The notes beneath the pieces are model-generated. The model saw only the letters and a program-made list of their open reading frames with translations, did not search any database and had not been told where the DNA came from. A DNA stretch of 64,000 nt from Endozoicomonas sp. G2_1 (GTDB lineage: Bacteria > Pseudomonadota > Gammaproteobacteria > Enterobacterales > Alteromonadaceae), in the NCBI RefSeq assembly GCF_017744155.1, contig NZ_JAGHQT010000001.1, positions 434,001 to 498,000 on the forward strand, given 5' to 3'. The translations under genes were made by a program, and so were the position numbers. This document shows, piece by piece, positions 15,655 through 25,132 of the stretch (positions are counted from its first letter, which is position 1; every line of letters begins with the position of its first letter).

Positions 15655-16575
15655 ATGAATATTCTTGCGGTCATCAGCCCGCTTATCATTATCGCGAGTG
15701 TCGGTTACCTCGCTTGTAAAACAGCGTGGTTGAACAAAAGTCAGCTCGACGCTGTCAGCAAAGTAACTTTTCACCTTTGTATCCCCGCTTTTTTGTTTTA
15801 CCGAATGGCGACTGCCAACTTAGAGCAAGGCTTTAACCTCAGTGTTTTATCGGCCTTCTATGTTCCTGTGCTGGTTTGTTATGGTCTCGCGTGGTTCAGT
15901 AATCACTACTTTCATCAGCAATACCAAAGGCAACACAATGCTTCAGCGGTGTTTGCCCTCGGCGCCAGTTATTCCAATAACATTATTGTTGGTATTCCAA
16001 TCCTGTTAATGGCCATTGGCGAACAAGCCTTGCCAACTATCTTTTTAATTGTCACTTTTCACAGTGCCATGTTATTTGGCTTAACCAGCTTTTTAGCGGC
16101 CAAAAGCGGCCAATTCAATCTGGTTAACTTCCTTAAACAAGCTTTTTACAACCCATTTATTTTGGCTATTCTTTCTGGCATGCTGGTCAATATTTCTGGG
16201 CTTGAGCTACCAAGTTTCGCCGCAACCAGTTTACAAATGCTCGGTCAGCCAGCAATTACCCTTGCGCTTTTTGTGTTAGGTGCCTCGTTAGCGCAATATC
16301 AAATTAGACAAGAGTGGCGCTTTGTTAGTATTGCCGCCTTGTTAAAACTGGCAATATTACCGGCATTGGTGTTTGTCACTGCCAGCCACCTCTTTGAGTT
16401 ACCTAAACAAACCATTGTCATACTCACAGTATTGAGTAGTTGTCCTACCGGCGTTAACGCTTATTTAATTGCTAAAGCCTATAACAGCCATCAAGCAACC
16501 GTTGCCAGCTCAGTAGTCGTCAGCACACTATTGGCATCGTTAACCATTCCGTTGTGGCTGTTATGGCTTTTATAA
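15655..16575 (+). CDS. AEC-family (auxin efflux carrier-like) transporter
   Basis: Inner-membrane protein of about ten transmembrane helices (306 residues), rich in Leu, Ile and Ala throughout. It has the family's GASYSNNIIVGIPILLMAIGE motif around residue 100 and a C-terminal SSCPTGVNAYLIAKAY block near residue 262, which corresponds to the second half of the inverted repeat fold. Members export small organic acids or auxin-like compounds in some species, but the substrate here cannot be told. It stands alone between ruvX and a bidirectional terminator shared with pilU. Confidence 0.85.
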   Translation: MNILAVISPLIIIASVGYLACKTAWLNKSQLDAVSKVTFHLCIPAFLFYRMATANLEQGFNLSVLSAFYVPVLVCYGLAWFSNHYFHQQYQRQHNASAVFALGASYSNNIIVGIPILLMAIGEQALPTIFLIVTFHSAMLFGLTSFLAAKSGQFNLVNFLKQAFYNPFILAILSGMLVNISGLELPSFAATSLQMLGQPAITLALFVLGASLAQYQIRQEWRFVSIAALLKLAILPALVFVTASHLFELPKQTIVILTVLSSCPTGVNAYLIAKAYNSHQATVASSVVVSTLLASLTIPLWLLWLL

Positions 16576-16602
16576 GTTAAAACGTTGCATCGATTAAAAG
16601 TA

Positions 16603-16629
16603 AAAACGCCAGCATCTTGCTGGCGTTTT
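16603..16629. terminator. Bidirectional terminator between the AEC transporter and pilU
   Basis: AAAACGCCAGCA and TGCTGGCGTTTT form a perfect 12-bp stem with a TCT loop. The A-run on one side and T-run on the other suit both converging genes. Confidence 0.85.
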
Positions 16630-16667
16630 AGTTAAAGCACTATTGACTAAAATGATCCTCAACTCAA

Positions 16668-17804
16668 TTAAAAGCCAGCTTCATCCTTACCATCGACTCC
16701 CGCTAGCGTTACGCCGCTAAGTGCGCCAGTGCCTTGCTGATCATTGGTTCTCAGCTTAATCATCAAGCGCAAGTCGTTCGGCGAATCGGCATGATGCAGC
16801 GCATCGGCGTAGTTTATTAAGCCTTGCTGATACAAGTTAAACAAGGCCTGATCAAAGGTTTGCATGCCTTGCTCGGTCGACTTTTGCATCACTTCTTTCA
16901 CTGAGTCCACTTCGCCTTTTTTTATCAATTCAGCAATGTAAGGCGAGTTGAGTAAAATCTCGATGGCGGCAACTCGACCATGACCATCTTTAGTAGGGAT
17001 CAGTTGTTGGGCGACGATACCACGCAAGTTCAACGCTAAGTCGAAAAGCAGCTTGCCGTGCTGCTCAGCTGGCACTAAATGCATAATACGGTCAATCGCT
17101 TGGTTGGCGTTGTTGGCGTGTAAGGTCGCAATACACAAGTGACCCGTTTCGGCAAAGCTCAGTGCGTGCTCCATAATCTCTTGGCTGCGAATCTCACCAA
17201 TTAAGATAACGTCTGGCGCTTGGCGTAACGAGCTTTTCAGGGCAGCGTCAAAGCTTTCAGTATCTAAGCCAACTTCCCGCTGGGTAATCATACTTTTGCT
17301 GTGTTCGTGAACAAACTCAACCGGATCTTCAATGGTTAAAATATGGCCGCGTGAATTGCGATTGCGATAACCAATCAGCGCCGCCATTGACGTTGATTTA
17401 CCCGTACCGGTACCACCAACGAACAAGACTAAACCGCGCTTTGACATCACCACGTCTTTCAGAACTGACGGCAAGCCCAAGTCTTCGGTATCGGGAATAT
17501 CGGTAACGATACGACGAATAACCATGCCCGCCATGTCTCGCTGCCAAAATGCCGAGACCCTAAAACGACCAATGTCGTCGATAGAAATAGCGAAGTTGCA
17601 CTCTTTTTCTTCGTCAAACTGGGCTTTTTGCTTCTCGTTCATGGCGTCGTGAACAAGTTGTAAAGATTGCTCTGGTGACAAGGTCTCAGGTGCAATCGGC
17701 TGCAATTCACCGTTAATTTTTGCACTGACTGGCAATTTTGCGGTAACAAACATATCCGATGCTTTTTCGCGCACCATGGTTTCTAATAATTGATGAAAAT
17801 TCAT
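16668..17804 (-). CDS. pilU: Type IV pilus retraction ATPase PilU
   Basis: Hexameric cytoplasmic ATPase that assists PilT in pilus retraction. The 378 residues show the PilT-family core: GGTGTGKSTSMAALIGYRN (Walker A, near residue 132), LTIEDPVEFVHEH, the Walker B region PDVILIGEIRSQEIMEHA and the His box CIATLHANNANQAIDR. The family variant FVGGTGTGKST and the Gly/Thr-rich C-terminal tail distinguish it from PilT. It lies 44 bp downstream of pilT in the usual pilT-pilU order. Confidence 0.92.
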   Translation of the reverse strand: MNFHQLLETMVREKASDMFVTAKLPVSAKINGELQPIAPETLSPEQSLQLVHDAMNEKQKAQFDEEKECNFAISIDDIGRFRVSAFWQRDMAGMVIRRIVTDIPDTEDLGLPSVLKDVVMSKRGLVLFVGGTGTGKSTSMAALIGYRNRNSRGHILTIEDPVEFVHEHSKSMITQREVGLDTESFDAALKSSLRQAPDVILIGEIRSQEIMEHALSFAETGHLCIATLHANNANQAIDRIMHLVPAEQHGKLLFDLALNLRGIVAQQLIPTKDGHGRVAAIEILLNSPYIAELIKKGEVDSVKEVMQKSTEQGMQTFDQALFNLYQQGLINYADALHHADSPNDLRLMIKLRTNDQQGTGALSGVTLAGVDGKDEAGF

Positions 17805-17848
17805 AAACGCTTTCTCATTAATAACTTATTAGCGAGTTTAGATCGCGA

Positions 17849-18892
17849 CTAAAACGCGCCAAACTGACTCTTATCATTCGCTTTAGCCATCGCGTCTTGA
17901 CGCGAAATCATGCCACGATTGACCAAGTTTTGTAAACATTGATCCATGGTCTGCATGCCGTGCTGCATACCGGTTTGAATGGCTGAGTACATTTGCGCAA
18001 TTTTGTCTTCGCGAATCAGGTTTCTAATCGCTGGCACACCAATCATAATCTCGTGAGCAGCAACTCGGCCACCGCCAACCTTTTTAACTAGTGTTTGAGA
18101 AATTACCGCGCGCAGTGATTCAGATAACATTGAACGGACCATAGATTTTTCTTCGGCTGGGAATACGTCAATAATACGGTCAATGGTTTTTGGCGCTGAG
18201 GTGGTATGCAAGGTACCAAAAACCAGGTGACCGGTTTCCGCTGCCGTCATCGCGAGGCGAATGGTTTCTAAATCACGCATCTCACCAACAAGAATAACAT
18301 CGGGGTCTTCACGAAGCGCCGAACGCAAAGCGTTGTTAAAACTCAAAGTGTCGCGATGTACTTCCCTTTGGTTAATCAAACACAGCTTGTTGTCGTGAAC
18401 AAATTCAATCGGGTCTTCAATGGTCAGTACGTGATCAAATTTGTTGGAGTTGATGTAATCGACCATCGCCGCCAAAGTGGTTGACTTACCTGAACCGGTT
18501 GGCCCTGTGACGAGTACTAAACCGCGTGGGTTGTCCGAAATATCGCGGAAAATGTCCGGACAGCCCAAGTCATCAAGCGATAAAACCTTACTTGGAATGG
18601 TACGAAATACCGCAGCTGGACCGCGATTTTGGTTAAAAGCATTTACCCTGAAACGCGCTAAGTTTGGCACTTCAAAAGAAAAATCGACCTCCATATTTTC
18701 TTCGTACTCTTTGCGCTGGCGATCATTCATAATATCATAAACCAACGCATTAACGTCTTTGGCGTCAAACGCCGGGATATTAAGCTTGCGAACATCACCA
18801 TCAACGCGGATTGACGGTGGTGTTCCGGTTGAAAGGTGTAAATCTGATGCATTATGTTCAACACTAAACGCAAGTAATTCGGTAATATCCAT
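17849..18892 (-). CDS. pilT: Type IV pilus twitching motility ATPase PilT
   Basis: Main retraction motor of type IV pili. The 347 residues (typical) begin MDITELLAFSVEHNASDLHLSTG. They contain Walker A GPTGSGKSTTLAAMVDY near residue 130, the Asp box LTIEDPIEFVHDN, Walker B DPDVILVGEMRDLETIR, the His box FGTLHTTSAPKTIDR and the retraction motif near AHEIMIGVPAIRNLIRE. It is divergent from yggS with only 36 bp between starts, so promoters overlap the two 5' ends. Confidence 0.96.
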   Translation of the reverse strand: MDITELLAFSVEHNASDLHLSTGTPPSIRVDGDVRKLNIPAFDAKDVNALVYDIMNDRQRKEYEENMEVDFSFEVPNLARFRVNAFNQNRGPAAVFRTIPSKVLSLDDLGCPDIFRDISDNPRGLVLVTGPTGSGKSTTLAAMVDYINSNKFDHVLTIEDPIEFVHDNKLCLINQREVHRDTLSFNNALRSALREDPDVILVGEMRDLETIRLAMTAAETGHLVFGTLHTTSAPKTIDRIIDVFPAEEKSMVRSMLSESLRAVISQTLVKKVGGGRVAAHEIMIGVPAIRNLIREDKIAQMYSAIQTGMQHGMQTMDQCLQNLVNRGMISRQDAMAKANDKSQFGAF

Positions 18893-18928
18893 AAGAACCT
18901 CGATTTAAAAATTGGAATAAGCAATAGT

Positions 18929-19612
18929 TTGAGTATGACTTCGATTAAACATAACCTGATGACGGTTAAACAGCAAATTGAACAGGCTTGTCAGCAAGCT
19001 CACCGACCGGTTGAGCAAGTTAGCTTGTTGGCGGTCAGTAAAAAGAAACCCGCCGAGCAAATTGCACAAGCGCACAGTGCAGGTCAAAAACAATTTGGTG
19101 AGAGCTATGTTCAAGAGGCAGTTGAAAAAGTAACGCAATTGCAGCATTTGACCGATATTGAATGGCACTTTATTGGTCCTATTCAATCCAATAAAACTAA
19201 AGCTATCGCTGAAAATTTTGCTTGGGTGCATAGTGTTGATCGAGCAAAAATTGCTGAGCGTTTAAATGAACAACGTGGCAATCAAGATACTCCCCTGCAA
19301 GTCTGTTTACAAGTTAATATTAGTGGCGAAGCGAGCAAATCTGGCGCAACTGTTGAACAATTACCCGAATTGCTGGCATTGGTAGACAACAGTGAGCACT
19401 TGGTGCTGCGCGGCTTAATGGCAATTCCTGAAAAAAACAGCTCAGCGCAGAGCTTTGAACAGATGCAAGCGTTGTTTTTACAGTATCAGGCACAATATCC
19501 AACATTAGATACCTTATCAATGGGCATGTCTGGCGACATGACTGCCGCCATCAATTCTGGCTCAACCATGGTCAGAGTTGGCACCGCTATTTTCGGCAGT
19601 CGAGAGGCTTAA
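18929..19612 (+). CDS. yggS: PLP homeostasis protein YggS
   Basis: Pyridoxal-phosphate-binding TIM-barrel protein that buffers the cofactor and affects amino-acid pools. It has the lysine motif LLAVSKKKPAEQIAQAH near residue 33, WHFIGPIQSNKTK, and the C-terminal LSMGMSGDMTAAINSGSTMVRVGTAIFG. The drawn start is TTG at 18929; the ATG at 18935, two codons later, is an equally good start. First gene of the yggS-proC-yggT cluster. Confidence 0.95.
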   Translation: MSMTSIKHNLMTVKQQIEQACQQAHRPVEQVSLLAVSKKKPAEQIAQAHSAGQKQFGESYVQEAVEKVTQLQHLTDIEWHFIGPIQSNKTKAIAENFAWVHSVDRAKIAERLNEQRGNQDTPLQVCLQVNISGEASKSGATVEQLPELLALVDNSEHLVLRGLMAIPEKNSSAQSFEQMQALFLQYQAQYPTLDTLSMGMSGDMTAAINSGSTMVRVGTAIFGSREA

Positions 19613-19714
19613 ACCAAGGATTACTTAGCCGGCTCAAGCGCTTTTCGTCAGCTGAGCCAATGACAAAAATAACCATTATCGAGCAGTAAACGACTCGATT
19701 AACACGAGAATCAC

Positions 19715-20527
19715 ATGAGTAAAGTGGCATTTATTGGTGCTGGTAATATGAACCGCGCCATCATCATCGGATTAATTGACAATGGCGTTAGTCCGAGTGA
19801 CGTGATTGTTTCTAACCCGTCACCGGCCAAGCGTGAAGCGCTAGCGAGCGAATTTGGTATTGAGCAAACGGCTTCAAATATTGAGGCTGCCAGCTTTGCC
19901 GACACTATAATTCTGGGCGTAAAACCGCACTTAATTGCAGATGTTTGCCGTGAATTGGCGGAGCAAATCGATGTCAGTACTAAGTGCTTTATTTCGGTTG
20001 CAGCAGGTTGCACCGTAGCGCAAATTCAAACGGCACTTGGCGACAAATATCCCGTCATTCGCACTATGCCTAATACACCATCACAACTTGGCTTGGGAAT
20101 GACCGGCATTTACCCGTCACCAGAGGTTAGCGAGGAACAAAAACAGCTTGCCGATAAACTGATGGCAGCAGTCGGCAAAGTGACTTGGCTTGAAACCGAA
20201 GCTGATATCGACAAAATTATCGCCGTTTCAGGCTCGGGCCCAGCCTATTTCTTTTTGTTTATGGAAGCAATGGAACAACAAGCATTAGCACTTGGTTTTT
20301 CGGCACAAGCGGCGCGCGAGTTAGTACAACAAACAGCGCTTGGTGCCGCTCATATGGTTAAAGAAAACGATATTGCCATTAGTCAACTGCGCGAAAACGT
20401 TACTTCCAAAGGTGGCACAACTCAAGCGGCGCTAAATGCGTTTTACCAAGGTGAGTTGCCACAATTAGTAACAAAAGCGATGAATTCGGCATTGCACCGC
20501 GCGCGTGAAATGGCGCAAAATAACTAA
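19715..20527 (+). CDS. proC: Pyrroline-5-carboxylate reductase
   Basis: Last enzyme of proline synthesis, reducing pyrroline-5-carboxylate with NAD(P)H. The 270 residues have the Rossmann start KVAFIGAGNMNRAIIIGL, the IRTMPNTPSQLGLGMTG segment near residue 118, VSGSGPAYFFLFMEAM near 169, and the C-terminal NVTSKGGTTQAALNAF. It lies 102 bp after yggS and 33 bp before yggT. Confidence 0.97.
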   Translation: MSKVAFIGAGNMNRAIIIGLIDNGVSPSDVIVSNPSPAKREALASEFGIEQTASNIEAASFADTIILGVKPHLIADVCRELAEQIDVSTKCFISVAAGCTVAQIQTALGDKYPVIRTMPNTPSQLGLGMTGIYPSPEVSEEQKQLADKLMAAVGKVTWLETEADIDKIIAVSGSGPAYFFLFMEAMEQQALALGFSAQAARELVQQTALGAAHMVKENDIAISQLRENVTSKGGTTQAALNAFYQGELPQLVTKAMNSALHRAREMAQNN

Positions 20528-20560
20528 TAATATTTCCCTATTTTATCACTGGAGCTTTTA

Positions 20561-21109
20561 ATGGAAGCCATTAATTACCTGCTGCGTTTTTTCTTTGAGG
20601 CGCTTACCACATTATTTATTCTGCGCTTTTGGTTACAAGCCGCTCGAGCGGACTTTTACAATCCTCTTAGTCAGTTTGTTGTCAAATTAACTAACCCATT
20701 TGTCGTGCCCTTGCGCAGAGTCATCCCAGGGCTTGGCGGTTACGACTTGGCGACCTTACTGTTGGCAGTGTTAGTTTCAACGCTAGAATTTATCATAATT
20801 CCAATGCTTAACGGCGGTCCATTTAAACCGGGTTTAGCTAGTTACCTCGGACTTATCTCACTTATTAAACAAGCGGGCTTTTTGCTATTTATCATTATGT
20901 TAGTGATGGCAATTATGAGCTGGGTTGTGCAAGGTTACAATCCAACCATGATGGTATTTCAACAATTAACCGAACCTTTCTTGCGCCCTATTCGCAAAAT
21001 CACACCGGACTTAGGCGGTATTGATATCTCGATCATCATTGCCTTTTTAGCACTCAATGTAATCAATATTTTACTCGGTAGCTCAGTGCCCTATTGGGCT
21101 ATTTTGTAG
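20561..21109 (+). CDS. yggT: YggT family integral membrane protein
   Basis: Inner-membrane protein of 182 residues with two repeated YggT units, each an N-terminal helix followed by a P-loop-like NPF/EPF segment (LTNPFVVPLRRVIPGLGG near residue 45 and LTEPFLRPIRKITPDLGG near 138). About four membrane helices are visible. Function is not firmly known; a link to osmotic tolerance and to SepF/YlmG-type proteins is described for relatives. An AGGAGC-like site (TGGAGC) precedes the ATG. Confidence 0.92.
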   Translation: MEAINYLLRFFFEALTTLFILRFWLQAARADFYNPLSQFVVKLTNPFVVPLRRVIPGLGGYDLATLLLAVLVSTLEFIIIPMLNGGPFKPGLASYLGLISLIKQAGFLLFIIMLVMAIMSWVVQGYNPTMMVFQQLTEPFLRPIRKITPDLGGIDISIIIAFLALNVINILLGSSVPYWAIL

Positions 21110-21180
21110 CCCAAACGCTATACTCTGCGTATAGCATTTACAGTAACTGGCTTTAAAGGAAGTAGGTTTAAAAAATCATT

Positions 21181-21624
21181 ATGTTTAAAAGTAATTTTTC
21201 TCGAGCGCTGTTTTTTACATTATTATTTGTCGTCACCGCAGGCTCTGCTTGTGCTGAAAATATGAAAAAACTCGGCGCTATGGACGTTCACTACATGGCG
21301 TTAAGCGCCACTTTTCTGACGCCAGAAGTCGCCAAGGCCTATGGTATTGAGCGCAGCCGCTATAACGGCTTAATCAATATTTCCGTGTTGGACAACAGCA
21401 AAGCTAATAAGCCAGCGAAAAACGTCGCCATTATCGCGACGGCAAAAAACAATTTGGGGCAAATTAAGCGCTTAGACTTCGAAGAAGTGCAAGAAGGCGA
21501 TGCCATTTACTACCTTGCTCAAATCCGCTTTCGCGATCAAGAAGAATTTGAATTTGAAGTTGAAATCACCGACGGTACTACGACCGAAAGATTGACCTTT
21601 AAACAAAAATTCTACGCTGAATAG
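21181..21624 (+). CDS. DUF4426 periplasmic protein
   Basis: A 147-residue protein with a cleavable signal peptide (FFTLLFVVTAGSACAEN, cut after about residue 25). The mature part is short, beta-rich and charged (LGAMDVHYMALSATFLTPEVAKAYGI, ATAKNNLGQIKRLDFEEVQEGDAIYYLAQIRF). It matches the DUF4426 family found between yggT and rdgB in related bacteria. No function is known. Likely exported and soluble. Confidence 0.85.
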   Translation: MFKSNFSRALFFTLLFVVTAGSACAENMKKLGAMDVHYMALSATFLTPEVAKAYGIERSRYNGLINISVLDNSKANKPAKNVAIIATAKNNLGQIKRLDFEEVQEGDAIYYLAQIRFRDQEEFEFEVEITDGTTTERLTFKQKFYAE

Positions 21625-21772
21625 TCCCCAGAGATAACAACTCACCAACGCTCAGGCTTCAAAGTACTTTTGAAGCCTACACTTCACCACTCACTGTACG
21701 TTTGAAATTAAAGACTCTACGCCGTTAATCGGGTATGATCGGCGCCATTCTGGTTTTCAATTATTCAACACT

Positions 21773-22432
21773 ATGAGCAAAATCGTTTTAGCCACGGGCA
21801 ACCAAGGCAAAGTTAAAGAACTTTCAGCTTTACTGGCTGACTATCAAGTCAATGGTAATCCTGTCAGTGTCATACCACAAAGTGACTTTGATGTTCCTGA
21901 AGTCCCTGAAACGGGCACCACTTTTGTTGAAAACGCGATTATTAAAGCGCGCCACGCGGCAAAAATTACCGGACTGCCGGCGATTGCTGACGATTCTGGT
22001 TTAGAAGTTGATGCGTTGAACGGCGCGCCAGGCATTTATTCTTCACGCTATGCTGGTGCTGACGCAACCGACAGTGATAACAATAGCAAACTACTCGATG
22101 CACTTGAGCATGTTGAACACGCCAAACGCACCGCTCGTTTTCAGTGTGTACTAGTGTTTATGCGCCACGCAGACGACCCAACCCCACTCATTGTGCAAGG
22201 TACGTGGCAAGGTAGCATTACCCGCGAAGCTGCCGGTGAACAAGGCTTTGGTTATGACCCATTGTTCTGGCAAGACGATTTGCAACAAACGTCAGCAGAG
22301 TTACCACGAGACATAAAAAACGCCCGCAGTCATCGCGGTCAAGCGCTCGCTGCATTGATTCCACAGTTGATTGAGCGCCTAGCTAACAGCGCGTCAGGCA
22401 CTGTTGAGCAAGCTCCAATAGATAAAAAATAG
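21773..22432 (+). CDS. rdgB: Non-canonical purine NTP pyrophosphatase (RdgB/HAM1)
   Basis: Hydrolyses dITP, ITP and XTP to keep deaminated purines out of nucleic acids. It has the start [19 protein letters not shown], the acidic patch [33 protein letters not shown], and the specificity motif GFGYDPLFW near residue 160, plus SHRGQAL near 185. At 219 residues it is longer than E. coli RdgB owing to a C-terminal tail of about 20 residues. Followed after 22 bp by hemW. Confidence 0.95.
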   Translation: MSKIVLATGNQGKVKELSALLADYQVNGNPVSVIPQSDFDVPEVPETGTTFVENAIIKARHAAKITGLPAIADDSGLEVDALNGAPGIYSSRYAGADATDSDNNSKLLDALEHVEHAKRTARFQCVLVFMRHADDPTPLIVQGTWQGSITREAAGEQGFGYDPLFWQDDLQQTSAELPRDIKNARSHRGQALAALIPQLIERLANSASGTVEQAPIDKK

Positions 22433-22454
22433 TACAAAACGCGAACTTTTTATT

Positions 22455-23609
22455 GTGTTAAATCAGCAACCATTATCGCTCTATATCCATATTCCGTGGT
22501 GTGTCGAAAAGTGCCCGTATTGTGATTTTAACTCTCACAAGCTCAAAGCCGAGATTCCAGAATACGACTATGTCAGTGCGCTAATAAAAGACTTAGACGA
22601 TGACATCGCGCGATTTAACCTAAATAACAGAAACTTATTGAGCATTTTTATCGGTGGCGGAACGCCGAGCTTGTTCTCGCCACAGGCAATTACTCGGCTA
22701 CTGGATGAAGTAAAAAAACGCTTTGTTTGTGACGCCAGTTTAGAAGTCACGCTAGAAGCAAATCCCGGCACCGTTGAAGCTGACAAATTCAATGGGTTTG
22801 CCAATGCTGGTGTCACTAGGTTGTCAATTGGTGTTCAAAGTTTTGCCTCTGACAAGCTAATCAAATTAGGCCGCATCCACGACAGTGGCCAAGCCATTCG
22901 CGCCGCAAAGCTCGCTAAACAAGCAGGGATCAAAAGTTTTAATTTAGATTTGATGCACGGTTTGCCAAATCAGTCGCTAGACAACGCTCTCGACGATTTA
23001 AACACCGCGATTGCGCTTAACCCCGATCACTTATCTTGGTATCAACTGACGATAGAGCCCAATACCGCATATTATTCTAAACCGCCAAAATTACCTGAAG
23101 ACGAGGTGTTGTGGGATATTCAAGAGCGTGGTGTTGCGCTGTTACAAACAGCGGGTTATCAGCAGTACGAAATATCAGCCTACAGCCAAAAAGATAAACA
23201 ATGTCGCCATAACCTAAATTACTGGCGTTTTGGTGACTACTTGGGCATTGGCTGTGGCGCCCACGGTAAAATTACCGATGCCGCTGGCCAAAAAATTTAT
23301 CGCACCGTCAAGGTAAAACACCCTAAAGGCTATTTAACCAAAGACCGGCCCGCCCTTGACCAACTGAGCGTTGTTGAACATGATGAACTGCCGTTTGAGT
23401 ATATGATGAATCGCCTGCGCCTCAGAGAAGCGTTCAGTCTCGCCCATTATCAAGGTGCAACAGGATTATCTGCCACGCCGCTGGCAAATTTACTCAGTCA
23501 ACATCAAGGCAAAGGTTTAATGGCATTCAACAACCAACAATGGCAGGTAACTGAGCTTGGCCATCGTTACCTCAATGATTTACTGGCAAGCTTTTTAGAG
23601 CATGCATAA
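22455..23609 (+). CDS. hemW: Haem chaperone / radical SAM protein HemW
   Basis: Radical SAM protein related to coproporphyrinogen III oxidase HemN but acting as a haem chaperone. The iron-sulfur motif is intact at WCVEKCPYCDF (CxxxCxxC, about residues 15-25), and the radical SAM GGGTPS motif is near residue 67. HemW-type blocks YEISAYSQKDKQCRHNLNYW and LGIGCGAHG follow. 384 residues. The start is GTG at 22455 because the conserved LSLYIHIPWC begins eight codons later. It overlaps no neighbour and lies directly after rdgB. Confidence 0.94.
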   Translation: MLNQQPLSLYIHIPWCVEKCPYCDFNSHKLKAEIPEYDYVSALIKDLDDDIARFNLNNRNLLSIFIGGGTPSLFSPQAITRLLDEVKKRFVCDASLEVTLEANPGTVEADKFNGFANAGVTRLSIGVQSFASDKLIKLGRIHDSGQAIRAAKLAKQAGIKSFNLDLMHGLPNQSLDNALDDLNTAIALNPDHLSWYQLTIEPNTAYYSKPPKLPEDEVLWDIQERGVALLQTAGYQQYEISAYSQKDKQCRHNLNYWRFGDYLGIGCGAHGKITDAAGQKIYRTVKVKHPKGYLTKDRPALDQLSVVEHDELPFEYMMNRLRLREAFSLAHYQGATGLSATPLANLLSQHQGKGLMAFNNQQWQVTELGHRYLNDLLASFLEHA

Positions 23610-23633
23610 TGGCAGAGTAAGCACGGTGGCAGA

Positions 23634-24275
23634 ATGAGTATAGTGACCGCACAAACAAAAAACCAATTAGCTATTTCATTTGAAACTGAGGTGAGCGAAG
23701 CGCAGCAAGCCCTTGACCGTCAGTTTATGGCAGCCGCTTTTGAGCAAGCAAAACAAGCTGAAGCAATTAATGAAATTCCGGTTGGCGCCATCGTCGTTGC
23801 TGACAACCACATTATCGGCCGAGGTTACAATCGCTCAATTATCGATAATGACCCCTCTGCGCACGCCGAAATGTTAGCGATTCGTCAAGCGGGGCAAGTA
23901 CTCGACAACTATCGAATGCTCGATTGCACCCTTTACGTTACCCTTGAGCCATGCCCGATGTGCGCCGGCCTGCTTGTACACAGCCGTATCAAACGCTTAG
24001 TTTTTGCCAGTGACGACTTAAAAACTGGCGCCAGTGGTAGTGCCTTTAACCTAGTGCAAAACGAACAATTAAACCACAACATCACTGTGACTAAAGGTGT
24101 CATGGCTCAAGAGTGCAGCGCGCTATTGTCGAACTTTTTTAAACGCCGACGTCAAGAAATTAAAGCCCGAAAAAAGGCCCAAAAAAAAGCACAGAACAAG
24201 GCGCTCAATCAGGCATCAAATCAAACAGTAAAAGCGCAAGCGTCAAACCAGCAAAAAGCTGAACCAGAACGATAA
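23634..24275 (+). CDS. tadA: tRNA(Arg) adenosine-34 deaminase TadA
   Basis: Zinc deaminase that makes inosine at the wobble base of tRNA-Arg(ACG). The zinc and proton-shuttle motifs are intact: SAHAEMLAIRQAG (HAE) and LEPCPMCAGLLVHSRI (PCxxC). The 213 residues exceed the usual 160-170. About 25 extra residues precede the core (TNQLAISFETEVSEAQQALDRQ), and a Lys/Gln/Asn-rich tail (KKAQKKAQNKALNQASNQ) follows it. It may bind RNA or be disordered. Confidence 0.93.
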   Translation: MSIVTAQTKNQLAISFETEVSEAQQALDRQFMAAAFEQAKQAEAINEIPVGAIVVADNHIIGRGYNRSIIDNDPSAHAEMLAIRQAGQVLDNYRMLDCTLYVTLEPCPMCAGLLVHSRIKRLVFASDDLKTGASGSAFNLVQNEQLNHNITVTKGVMAQECSALLSNFFKRRRQEIKARKKAQKKAQNKALNQASNQTVKAQASNQQKAEPER

Positions 24276-24360
24276 AATAACTGATATACTAAAGCGCATA
24301 TGCACTGCAGCCAATACTTGATTGGCATCAACAGTAGCTGATATCAAACGAGGAAACCGA

Positions 24361-24843
24361 GTGAGCCAAGTAGCACCAAAAGACGATCAAAACTTGTTAT
24401 CTGTATTTAAAACCTTGATTAAACAAAGTAAGTACCGTTCTCAAGAAGAGTTGGCTTATGCGCTTGCCCAGCAAGGTTTCGAAAATGTCTCGCAATCAAA
24501 AGTGTCGCGGATGTTGGCTAAGCTCGGCGCAGTGAAATCGCGCAATGCTCAAAACGAAATTTACTACAGCTTGCCCGATGCCTTGATTATCCCCAAAACT
24601 AAGCACGCCATTGAAACTATTGCGCTCGACCTAAAACACAATGGCAATCAAATCGTCTTAAAAACGGGGACTGGTGGCGCACCATTGATGGCTCGTGTGC
24701 TAGATACCCTTGATGAATCTGCAGGTGTCATGGGCACGATTGCTGGCGACGATACCGTATTGATTATTCCAAGTGATCTTTCGCGTATAGAAGAAATTGC
24801 CCAAGCAATTATCGAAATGCTCGATATTCCTCAAACCAAATAA
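24361..24843 (+). CDS. argR: Arginine repressor ArgR
   Basis: Hexameric regulator that represses arginine biosynthesis genes when arginine is bound. The N-terminal winged helix includes QSKVSRMLAKLGAVKSRNAQNE near residue 48, and the C-terminal oligomerisation and arginine-binding domain includes GTIAGDDTVLIIPS near residue 125. A longer reading frame opens at a TTG at 24322. I start at GTG 24361 because it follows CGAGGAAACC as a ribosome site and gives a 160-residue protein, the family length. Confidence 0.92.
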   Translation: MSQVAPKDDQNLLSVFKTLIKQSKYRSQEELAYALAQQGFENVSQSKVSRMLAKLGAVKSRNAQNEIYYSLPDALIIPKTKHAIETIALDLKHNGNQIVLKTGTGGAPLMARVLDTLDESAGVMGTIAGDDTVLIIPSDLSRIEEIAQAIIEMLDIPQTK

Positions 24844-25003
24844 GTCACTTGTAAAATATTAAATAGAAAGGATTGCTGTCAGCACTCAGTTCGTTTGTTA
24901 AACAGTTTAGATACCTGTTTATTTATCGCCTTTCAATCAAGGCAAAATGGCCAAAACGACTGGTAGCTGACCGCGGTGTTAGCTAAAAGAATGTGCTAAC
25001 AGG

Positions 25004-25132
25004 TTAGTTAGTTGCTTCAGCAACTTGGTTTTGTAAGAAAAACTCTTGTCTACGACTAATAAGTTTTCTGTTGTGTTCGCGCATTAAACGTTTGCGCTGT
25101 GCTACTGCACTCATTCTGCGTCTGTTATGCAT
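25004..25132 (-). CDS. Tiny highly basic hypothetical protein
   Basis: A 42-residue ORF starting MHNRRRMSAVAQRKRLM and ending in NQVAEATN, with about a dozen Arg/Lys residues in its first 30. It has a good Shine-Dalgarno (AGAGAGG, about 7 nt before the ATG). No family is recognised; ribosome- or nucleic-acid-associated small proteins often look like this, but that is only a resemblance in composition. It lies between argR and the TonB receptor, opposite to both. It occupies part of the 630-bp gap 24844-25473; the rest holds only the Fur site and AT-rich sequence. Confidence 0.45.
   Translation of the reverse strand: MHNRRRMSAVAQRKRLMREHNRKLISRRQEFFLQNQVAEATN

Noticed and set aside
18905-19231. 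Long antisense frames inside yggS, purL, cas3 and other genes
   Set aside because: They lie fully inside well-supported genes on the other strand or frame, with no ribosome site or family match.
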